Shown piece by piece: positions 1 to 5,172 of a stretch of 10,565 bases of DNA. Below the pieces are notes generated by a model. It ran no database searches and was not told the origin of the DNA. It saw nothing but the letters and a program-made list of their open reading frames with translations. The first letter of the stretch is position 1; the number at the start of each line of letters is the position of its first letter. Origin of the DNA: CAZBDU01 sp964490725 (GTDB lineage: Bacteria > Spirochaetota > Spirochaetia > SZUA-6 > DRHE01); the NCBI GenBank assembly GCA_964490725.1, contig CAZBDU010000139.1:1-10565 (forward strand), in the 5' to 3' direction. The position numbers and the translations under genes were made by a program.

Positions 1-24
1 GCCCCGGGGCGGCCGCCGCGGAGA
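1..24. other. GC palindromes after the first gene, at the window edge
   Basis: Two overlapping perfect palindromes, GCCCCGGGGC (1-10) and GGCGGCCGCC (8-17), lie just after the stop codon of the minus-strand membrane protein gene. They could be part of a GC-rich transcription end structure that continues outside the window. As palindromes without a loop they are weak hairpins, and there is no T-tract, so a terminator call is not supported here. Confidence 0.2.
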
Positions 25-426
25 TCAGCCCATGCCGCGCGCCACGATCCAGAGGGCCGCGGCGGGGATCAGGCTCCTGGACACTCCAGTGAGCCAGATC
101 AGGAAGTTGGGCTCGAAGATGCCGTTCAGGAAGTAGGCGTCCAGCACCCGGATCAGCCACAGCACCAGCAGCACCAAGGCCGCGACGTAGGGGACACGCC
201 CGCCCATGGCCACGAACAGCCCCAGCAGCAGGATCACTCCCCCCGCCAGCTCCCCGATAGCGAAGATCACGTTCAGCGTGTCACCGCCCCGGCTGAACAG
301 GCGGCCCATCCCGCCCCCGTCCATGCCGTACCTGTTGTAGATCAGCGCCACCAGCCCCAGAGCCGTGAAGAACACCCCCAGCACGAGCTGAAGCCAGAAT
401 GCCGTACCGCTCCTGTACCTTGCCAT
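25..426 (-). CDS. Four-span membrane protein, possibly DoxX-like
   Basis: This encodes a 133-residue integral membrane protein of unknown function. Four hydrophobic segments are visible at about residues 10-30, 51-73, 79-99 and 107-128, joined by a glycine-rich loop (GMDGGGMGRLF, about 34-44). The phrase IGELAGGVILLLGLF in segment 2 resembles the second helix of DoxX-type four-helix proteins. That is a by-eye resemblance, not a family assignment. I chose the ATG at 426 because GGAAGGGAG lies 6 bases upstream; a TTG two codons earlier would sit directly against that site. The gene follows the 83-residue membrane protein gene on the same strand after 36 bases with no visible terminator, so the two are probably co-transcribed. 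No soluble domain or catalytic motif is seen. Confidence is high that it is a gene and low about its role. Confidence 0.82.
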   Translation of the reverse strand: MARYRSGTAFWLQLVLGVFFTALGLVALIYNRYGMDGGGMGRLFSRGGDTLNVIFAIGELAGGVILLLGLFVAMGGRVPYVAALVLLVLWLIRVLDAYFLNGIFEPNFLIWLTGVSRSLIPAAALWIVARGMG

Positions 427-462
427 GTGCAACTCCCTTCCTAACGAATGGTAGCCAACAGA

Positions 463-714
463 CTACGCGCGCCGCCTGGAGGCGACGCCGACGATCAATC
501 CCAGCCCGGCGCCCACCGCTGCGCTGATGAGGATGCTCCGCCTGGCTTTCTTCACGCCGGTGATCTGCTCCGCGATGTCCTGCAGCACGTTGCCCGCCGG
601 CTGCAGCAGCCGGGAGATGCTGAGGTACTGGCCGGCGACGCGCCCGAACACCAGGTAGCCCACCACCAGGCCCGCCGCCGCCAGCAGGATCGTGAACAGA
701 ATGATTCGTCCCAT
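463..714 (-). CDS. Small two-span membrane protein
   Basis: This encodes an 83-residue protein with a hydrophobic helix at about 3-24, a polar middle (about 29-59) with an amphipathic stretch containing LQDIAEQITGVKKARR, and a second hydrophobic helix at about 60-78. The second helix is glycine-rich (AAVGAGLGLIVGVA), like glycine-zipper membrane helices, and the chain ends in a positive SRRR tail. GGGAGGAG lies 5 bases before the ATG at 714, which fixes the start. It is the first gene of a probable two-gene operon with the four-span membrane protein downstream. I do not recognise the family. The fold suggests a small inner-membrane or envelope accessory protein, but this is inferred from composition only. 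Confidence 0.78.
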   Translation of the reverse strand: MGRIILFTILLAAAGLVVGYLVFGRVAGQYLSISRLLQPAGNVLQDIAEQITGVKKARRSILISAAVGAGLGLIVGVASRRRA

Positions 715-760
715 GTCTCTCCTCCCTCGTTGCTCAAAAGTAGTATCGCAAACCCGGCGC

Positions 761-790
761 AGTTTCGCCGCTTTTCACGCCTGCCGTCAA
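761..790 (-). promoter_or_regulatory. Candidate sigma70 promoter for the two membrane protein genes
   Basis: Read on the minus strand, a TTGACG box (785-790, five of six matches to the -35 consensus) is followed after 18 bases by GAAACT (761-766, three of six matches to the -10 consensus). This would start transcription near 754, about 40 bases before the ATG at 714. The -35 is good and the -10 is poor, so the call is tentative. Confidence 0.3.
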
Positions 791-958
791 ATCCCGGTCG
801 CCGGCGCGAACGGCCAGCAGGGGGACCAGTCAGAAAGCCTATCTCATGGTGCACCTTTTCCCGGCGGAAATCCATAAAGCAAAGATCGTGCCAGCCTCCC
901 GGTCCATCGCCGGCCGCGCAGGCACCGCCGGGGCCGCCGCCGGGGTCCGCCCGCACGG

Positions 959-999
959 GTAGAAAATACTCCTGCCCGCCGCCGGCGGGTAGTTTCTAC
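959..999. repeat. Long interrupted inverted repeat (hairpin) in the divergent spacer
   Basis: The outer arms are GTAGAAA (959-965) and TTTCTAC (993-999), followed inward by CT/AG pairs after a three-base ATA bulge. The inner core is the perfect inverted repeat CCCGCCG-C-CGGCGGG (975-989). Together they can form a two-part hairpin with an AT-rich outer stem and a very stable GC inner stem. It lies more than 100 bases from either start codon, between divergent genes. That suits an operator, a structured leader or a small RNA terminator, and the sequence does not decide which. Confidence 0.5.
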
Positions 1000-1107
1000 A
1001 CACCGGGCGGCGTCGATTCCAGCCGTGAGCCGGGAGGGCCGGAGGCCCCGGGGAGAATTGCGGCGGCAGCAGAACTGCGCTACCCTCTGGTGCAGGAGGA
1101 GGGAACA

Positions 1108-1509
1108 ATGCACAAACGAATCGTTCTGCTGGCCCTGGTGGCCTCCGTTGCCGTGCTCGGCTGCACGGTGGTCATCCCCACGGTTCCGCGGCGCAGTCCC
1201 GCGCCGGCACCGGAAGCCCCGAGGCGCCACCCTCGCAGAATCGGCCCCTTCCGCAACAACTCCGTGGTCCGCCTGGAACCCGGCGTGTACCAGGGTAACG
1301 TCGAAATCCGGGCCAACAAGGTGATCCTGCGGGGAAGCGGCGTTCGCCGCACCACCATCGACGGTACGGTGACTGTGTACGGCAACAGCTGCGCGATCCG
1401 CGATCTCACCATCGCAGGAGACCTGCTCCTGGCGGGCAACAACAACAACGCCTCCGCCGCGGTGGTACGGGGTCGCGTGGTCTCCAGGGGCAAGAACAAC
1501 AGCTGGTAG
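1108..1509 (+). CDS. Small lipoprotein with predicted right-handed beta-helix
   Basis: This encodes a 133-residue secreted protein anchored by lipid. Residues 1-18 form a lipoprotein signal peptide (positive MHKR start, hydrophobic core) ending in the lipobox VLGC, so Cys19 would be the acylated first residue of the mature protein. A Pro/Arg-rich linker (about 24-44) follows. The rest is built from short beta strands with asparagines at turns at intervals of about 18-23 residues (N50-N51, N70, N93, N111-N114, N130-N131), as in parallel beta-helix proteins with an Asn ladder. The phrase EPGVYQGNVEI recalls the NosD/pectate-lyase-like start of such helices. With only about five rungs it is too short to be a known polysaccharide lyase, and no catalytic residues are recognised. 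GGAGGAGGG upstream of the ATG at 1108 sets the start. The gene is divergent from the membrane operon and appears monocistronic, since a strong stem-loop follows its stop. Confidence 0.82.
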   Translation: MHKRIVLLALVASVAVLGCTVVIPTVPRRSPAPAPEAPRRHPRRIGPFRNNSVVRLEPGVYQGNVEIRANKVILRGSGVRRTTIDGTVTVYGNSCAIRDLTIAGDLLLAGNNNNASAAVVRGRVVSRGKNNSW

Positions 1510-1516
1510 CATCTCC

Positions 1517-1571
1517 GCCTCGGCGGGGCAGGCAGGCGTTGGGGCGCAGCGTCTCGCCGCCCCGCCGGGGC
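1517..1571 (+). terminator. Stable stem-loop after the lipoprotein gene
   Basis: Thirteen bases at 1517-1529 (GCCTCGGCGGGGC) pair with 1559-1571 (GCCCCGCCGGGGC), with one G-T wobble, around a 29-base loop. The structure begins 8 bases after the stop codon. There is no T-tract after it, so it is either a U-less terminator or a 3' end stabiliser. Confidence 0.5.
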
Positions 1572-1605
1572 CGCTCGCAGCCTACCCTTCCTGAGCGCCC
1601 TGGCG

Positions 1606-1611
1606 TATAAT
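1606..1611 (+). promoter_or_regulatory. Perfect -10 box (TATAAT) for the isomerase/oxidoreductase operon
   Basis: A consensus TATAAT stands out in a very GC-rich spacer, 45 bases before the ATG at 1657. Transcription would start near 1618 and leave a leader of about 40 bases with a GGGAGG ribosome site. The expected -35 position 17 bases upstream reads TACCCT, a poor match, so the promoter may rely on an activator or another contact. Confidence 0.5.
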
Positions 1612-1656
1612 GCCGGTGCGAAAAAGACACATCGAACTCACTCGAGGGAGGTCGGC

Positions 1657-2895
1657 ATGATTCAACCGTATGCGTTCTCCATTGGTGGCTGGTGCCTGGT
1701 GAGTGGAGGCTCGGACCCCTTTGGCGCCCCTACCCGCGATCTCCCCCTGGAGGTGGGCGTGGAGGGCTGCGCCGAGGCCGGCATCCGCCACGTCAGCTTC
1801 CACGACCGCGACCTCTGGGAGGACGACACGGCGCGGAAGAGCATCGACGCCCGCATCGAGCAGACCATGAAGCTGGTGCAGAAGCACGGCCTGGAGGTGT
1901 ACAACTTCACCACCAACCTGTTTTCCAACCCGTGCTTCCGCTCCGGCGCTCTCTCCTCGCCCTATCCGGGCGTGCGGGAGGCGGCGATCGTGAAGGCCTG
2001 CCGCTCCATGGACATCGCCGCGCAGATGGGAGCCAGGAACGTGATCTTCTGGGGCGGCCGGGAGGGCTCCGACGGCTCCTACGAGCAGGACACCGGCCTG
2101 GGGCTCAGGCGCTACATGGAGGGGATCAAGGTCTGTGTGGACTACGCCCTGGAGAAGGGCTACGACTACAAGGTCACCATCGAAACCAAGGTGTACGAGC
2201 CGCGGCTGCTGGCGCTGTTCGCGGGCACCGGAGCCTCCGCCTCTTCGGCGATCCGCCACTTCTTCCCGGGGGAGAGGTACGCGGGCCGCGTGCTGATCAA
2301 CCCAGAATACCCCCAGCACGTGGCCATGGTGGGGCTGGACCCGGTCTTCGAGTTGGGGCAGCTTCTGGAGGAGGGGATGCTGGCCCCGTTCGTGCACTTC
2401 GGGGGTCAGATCCCGGCGCGCATGGACTGCGACCTGCCTCCCGGGCTGGGCGGCTCCATGCTGGCGGACTTCATGATCTGCCACCTGCTCCACAGCCGCG
2501 GCTGGAGCGGAATCGTCGAGCTCGATTGCCGCCCCATGCGCACCACCACCACCGCCGCCGGGATGAAGCTCTTCCTGAAGCACTCCGTAGGCTACTGGCG
2601 AATGCTGGAGGGAAAGGTGGAGCTTTACCGAGACGATCCGGTGATGCGGAAGATCAGGGCCGAGCTGGAGCAGACCGAGAGAGCGGAGCTCCAGGCGGTG
2701 CTGGAGGCCTCGCGAAGCGGCAAGGGCATAGTGGGCGCCGTGGGCAGGCTCACCTCATCGTTCCAGAGCTTCGGCGCGGCCTCGAAGATCGACACCGACG
2801 CCGTCGAGGCCCACGTGTACCGGTTGATCCAGATCCTCACCGGCACGCACCGGGAGGGCGAGGCCATCTTCGCGGGCACCCGCTGGGCATCCTGA
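1657..2895 (+). CDS. Xylose isomerase-family sugar isomerase (class I-like)
   Basis: This is a 412-residue TIM-barrel protein that would interconvert an aldose and a ketose in the cytoplasm. By eye it follows the Streptomyces-type class I xylose isomerase. DPFG (21-24) contains the Phe that reaches the neighbouring subunit's site. SFHDRD (47-52) supplies the ring-opening His49 and Asp52. TTNLF (85-89) and Phe94 line the site, and WGGREG (132-137) holds the substrate-pocket Trp. IETK (175-178) gives metal ligand Glu176 and Lys178. INPE with a nearby His gives Glu217 and His221. MDCD (256-259) gives Asp257 and Asp259, and ELDCRP gives Asp290. The one visible departure is His247 (FVHFGG), where the family has a metal-1 Asp (HIDLNG). 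The C-terminal third (about 315-412) is helical, like the family's dimer-forming tail. The length is close to the usual 385-440. GGGAGG lies 5-6 bases before the ATG. It is the first gene of a two-gene unit with a sugar-type oxidoreductase. With no xylulokinase nearby and an altered metal site, the natural sugar may not be xylose, so no symbol is given. Confidence 0.88.
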   Translation: MIQPYAFSIGGWCLVSGGSDPFGAPTRDLPLEVGVEGCAEAGIRHVSFHDRDLWEDDTARKSIDARIEQTMKLVQKHGLEVYNFTTNLFSNPCFRSGALSSPYPGVREAAIVKACRSMDIAAQMGARNVIFWGGREGSDGSYEQDTGLGLRRYMEGIKVCVDYALEKGYDYKVTIETKVYEPRLLALFAGTGASASSAIRHFFPGERYAGRVLINPEYPQHVAMVGLDPVFELGQLLEEGMLAPFVHFGGQIPARMDCDLPPGLGGSMLADFMICHLLHSRGWSGIVELDCRPMRTTTTAAGMKLFLKHSVGYWRMLEGKVELYRDDPVMRKIRAELEQTERAELQAVLEASRSGKGIVGAVGRLTSSFQSFGAASKIDTDAVEAHVYRLIQILTGTHREGEAIFAGTRWAS

Positions 2896-2909
2896 GGGAG
2901 GTGACCATG
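2896..2909 (+). promoter_or_regulatory. Second ribosome site and ATG ahead of the oxidoreductase, out of frame
   Basis: GGGAGG (2896-2901), immediately after the isomerase stop, is spaced 5 bases from an ATG at 2907. The pattern is almost identical to the isomerase's own start (GAGGGAGGT, four bases, ATG). This ATG is out of frame with the oxidoreductase. It opens an 83-codon frame to 3158 that is rich in Pro, Arg, Gly and Ala and overlaps the oxidoreductase start. The overlapping frame does not look like a protein, so the site may be a short leader ORF or a relic of an older start. Confidence 0.35.
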
Positions 2910-2970
2910 GCGTCGCCGCTCGCGCCCGACGGCCGATCGCCGGCCCTGCCGGCGGGAGAGGAGGCAGGTC

Positions 2971-4002
2971 ATGGGCCGGCCTGTGGGGATCGGGGTCCTG
3001 GGGATCGGGCGGATGGGCATGATCCACGCCGAGCGAATCGAGGCCACCGCCGGGCTGCGGCTGGTCGCGGTGAGCAGCCATGCCCCAGCGCTCCTGGAGG
3101 AGCCCTGCCGCCGCTTCGGCGTGCGGGGGTACCAAGACCACCGGGGCCTGCTCGCTGACGCGGAAGTGGACTGGGTGGTCATCGCCACCACGACGGACCG
3201 TCATCTGGAATGGGCCCTCAGGGCCCTGGAAGCCGGCAAGGAGCTGGTGGTCGAGAAACCGATCGCCCTCTGCCTTGAGGAGGCGCACCGTGTCTTCCAG
3301 GCCGCCGCGCGTGCGGGCCTGAGGGTCGCGGTGCATCAGAACCGCCGCTGGGATCTGGACTTCCAGCTGGTGCGCCGGGTGCTCGGCCAGAAGATGCTGG
3401 GGGAGGTCTACCGCCTGGAGTCCCGCTACACCCATTTCTCCGCAGGCTGGGGTGCCTGGGGCTCCCAGGGCTCCGCCAACCCGTGGCGGCTGAAGAGGGG
3501 CTACGGCGGCGGCCTGCTCAACGATTGGGGCCCGCACCTCTTCGATCAGCTCATTCTCCTGGCGGAGGAGCCCGTGACCACGCTGCTGGGCCGCCTGGAG
3601 TCCCGCATCTGGAGCGAGGAAGTGGAAGACCACTTCTGGGCGGAGCTGTTCTTCTCCGGCGGCCTCAGTGCCCGGGTGGAGGCGTCCAACAACTTCCGCA
3701 TCCCGCTGCCGCGCTGGACCGTGGTAGGGACCAGGGGCACCCTGCAGATCGCCGGGGGAGATCCGAGCCGATGGGATACCGCCGTGATCCGCCGGGAGGC
3801 CGGCGACCTGCCAGAGGAGATCCGCTACGACATCCCCCATCCCGAGCTGTCCACCGGCTTCTACGCCGAGCTCGCCCGAGCCCTGCAGGAAGGTGGGCGG
3901 CTGCCGGTGCTGCCCGAGCAGACCCTCAGGGCCATGCGGCTCATGGAAGCCCTGCGGGAGTCTTCGCGCCTGGGGCGGTCCGTGGAGGTGGAAGACGCCT
4001 GA
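2971..4002 (+). CDS. Gfo/Idh/MocA-family NAD(P)-dependent oxidoreductase
   Basis: This is a 343-residue cytoplasmic dehydrogenase of the glucose-fructose oxidoreductase / inositol dehydrogenase / MocA family, which oxidises a hydroxyl of a sugar or cyclitol with NAD(P). The Rossmann dinucleotide site GVLGIGRMG is at 8-16. ATTTDRH (72-78) precedes the family signature VVEKP (93-97) with the conserved Lys96. HQNRRWD (122-128) and the catalytic-region GGLLNDWGPHLFDQ (180-193), with Asp185 and His189, follow. The C-terminal half is the usual beta-sheet substrate domain, and full length matches the family (about 330-390). GAGAGGAGG lies 6 bases before the ATG at 2971 and the N-terminus then begins directly at the Rossmann strand, so this start is preferred over an out-of-frame ATG at 2907. 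The gene follows the isomerase by 75 bases, probably in one mRNA, which suggests both act on the same sugar pathway. The substrate cannot be read from sequence. Confidence 0.92.
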   Translation: MGRPVGIGVLGIGRMGMIHAERIEATAGLRLVAVSSHAPALLEEPCRRFGVRGYQDHRGLLADAEVDWVVIATTTDRHLEWALRALEAGKELVVEKPIALCLEEAHRVFQAAARAGLRVAVHQNRRWDLDFQLVRRVLGQKMLGEVYRLESRYTHFSAGWGAWGSQGSANPWRLKRGYGGGLLNDWGPHLFDQLILLAEEPVTTLLGRLESRIWSEEVEDHFWAELFFSGGLSARVEASNNFRIPLPRWTVVGTRGTLQIAGGDPSRWDTAVIRREAGDLPEEIRYDIPHPELSTGFYAELARALQEGGRLPVLPEQTLRAMRLMEALRESSRLGRSVEVEDA

Positions 4003-4015
4003 GGGCGGGCCTCAG
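3999..4015. terminator. Hairpin carrying both stop codons of convergent genes
   Basis: CTGAGG (3999-4004) pairs with CCTCAG (4010-4015) around a five-base GCGGG loop. The left arm contains the TGA of the oxidoreductase. The right arm contains, on the other strand, the TGA that ends the frame-corrected exported protein. A symmetric stem between convergent genes could stop transcription from both sides, but there is no T-tract on either strand. Confidence 0.4.
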
Positions 4016-5042
4016 CCTCCCGGCGCTGCGAAAGGCAGCCCGTAGGCGGGAGGACCCTCCGCCGGTCTGCCTCCCCAGTAACTGTACCACAGCAGCTCGT
4101 TCGCCAGGTGCATGGCCTCGACGGTGGTGAAGCGGATGCGAACCACGCCAGGGCTTGAATCCCCAGAGCGGCTTGCGAAAAAGAGGGCCGCGAGGCAATG
4201 CCTGTCTGCGTTATCGCTGTTGCCAGCTCACGCTGCATTCGATGGATATCCGCGATCGGCAGCGGCGCTTCGTACCACTGGTACCAATCGAATCTGCCCG
4301 AAGCCACGCTGGCCAGGGAGCTCAGCTCCAGGAGCACGACCCATTGGTCCTCGAGTCGAGGTGTGGCATCGATGATCCTGCCGTCTTTCCAGGCGTGCGC
4401 GAACAGCCCGTTGTCCAGCCTCATATGCTCCATCATCCAGATAGTCCCGGCAGTGCCGAGGCTGTTCAGCATGAGGGCCCGGAAATGATTGAGGGGCGAG
4501 CCGAGAACATCCTTCAGGTCTTCGAAATGCTTCGCCCACTCGAACTCCTTCACGGCGGTCCAGGCCCATCCCTCCGCGGTCACGGCCTTGTCGAAGCCCG
4601 ACGCGTCCCAGCGCCAGGTGGCGCCGTCGTCGGGACTCCACCTGGTCGTGAAGTGTGGATCGCCGGAGGAGTAGGGGATCAGGACGAAATAGGGATGCTT
4701 CAGCGGAGGTCCTGCCAGTCCCGCAAAGTCGAGGAACTTCCTGATTCTTTCCGGCGGCGGCGTGAAGCGAATCCCCATGCCGGACCTGCCCATCACCAGG
4801 CTGGAGAGATTGTACAGGGAGTACCAGTAGCCTTCCTCGCTGGCCCGTTTCCAGGCGCTCGCTTCGTTCTGCCGCCCCGAGGCGCCGCTCGACCGCTGCT
4901 GCGGTTTTGCCGGGTTCTTCTCTTGCTGCGGACCGGCGGACAGGCCGGCAGCGCCCAGGATGAGCAAACCAGCGGCCAGCACCGGCAGGAACACAGGCCG
5001 TTCCCTGCGGCGCAGTCTCCCCCGTCGCTGTTCGGCGTTCAT
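4012..5042 (-). CDS. Exported protein of unknown function with apparent one-base frameshift
   Basis: I do not recognise this family. From the ATG at 5042 (GGAAGGAGG 9 bases upstream) there is a basic N-terminus (RRGRLRRRERP), a hydrophobic signal or anchor helix (about 17-36), a low-complexity Gln/Ser linker (about 38-62) and then a domain rich in Trp, Tyr and Phe (for example GYWYSLYNL, TTRWSPDDGATWRWD, NSLGTAGTIWMMEHMRLDNG). The protein is probably periplasmic or surface-facing. After residue 288 (near 4179) this frame degenerates into Ser/Arg/Pro-rich sequence that runs on to 3861, over the end of the convergent oxidoreductase gene. In the -1 frame a protein-like tail begins (SPGVVRIRFTT, EAMHLANELLWYSYWGG) and stops at 4012, just short of the neighbour's stop. 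Joining the frames at the five-T run gives 343 residues. It may be a pseudogene, a sequencing or assembly error in the homopolymer, or ribosomal or polymerase slippage. The upstream radical SAM gene is on the same strand, 121 bases away. Confidence 0.6.
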
Positions 5043-5156
5043 ACGTCGCTGCCTCCTTCCATGTGGACGTGTTGGCAACGTACTTACGGCGGCGGTACCT
5101 GCCTATCGACCGACCGGGCTAGTTTTCCCGCCGATTCGGTGTACGCCTGGCTTCGC

Positions 5157-5172
5157 CTGCGCTTCAGCGCAG
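5157..5172 (-). terminator. Stem-loop at the stop codon of the radical SAM gene
   Basis: CTGCGC and GCGCAG (5157-5162 and 5167-5172) pair around a TGAA tetraloop (minus-strand reading), and the loop contains the TGA stop. It is a compact six-pair stem without a following T-tract. It may end the radical SAM transcript or reduce read-through into the exported protein gene. Confidence 0.35.

Larger units (their letters stand above)
715..1107. other. Divergent intergenic region
   Basis: These 393 bases separate the minus-strand membrane protein operon from the plus-strand lipoprotein gene. Open frames cross the spacer in several phases, but their translations are rich in Arg, Pro, Gly and Ala without protein-like structure and have no good start site, so I see no gene here. 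The spacer holds a candidate minus-strand promoter (761-790) and an unusual inverted repeat (959-999). It also holds a very weak plus-strand pair, TTGCGG (1058-1063) and TACCCT (1081-1086), 17 bases apart. Confidence 0.5.

Noticed and set aside
1058..1086. TTGCGG-17-TACCCT as a promoter for the lipoprotein gene
   Set aside because: Only three matches in each box, and the implied transcript start would nearly touch the ribosome site.
448..1107. Plus-strand frame extending the lipoprotein upstream by 220 codons
   Set aside because: The translation is Arg/Pro/Gly-rich, it overlaps the 83-residue membrane protein gene antisense, and a clear ribosome site plus lipoprotein signal peptide mark the start at 1108.
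844..1512. Minus-strand 222-codon frame
   Set aside because: It lies opposite the lipoprotein gene, has low-complexity composition and no ribosome site. It is an antisense shadow in GC-rich DNA.
1692..3158. Plus-strand 488-codon frame overlapping the isomerase
   Set aside because: It is rich in Arg, Gly, Pro and His with no domain pattern. The isomerase frame carries all the family motifs.
2755..3840. Minus-strand 361-codon frame
   Set aside because: It is antisense to the oxidoreductase, with composition typical of a complementary-strand shadow and no start signal.
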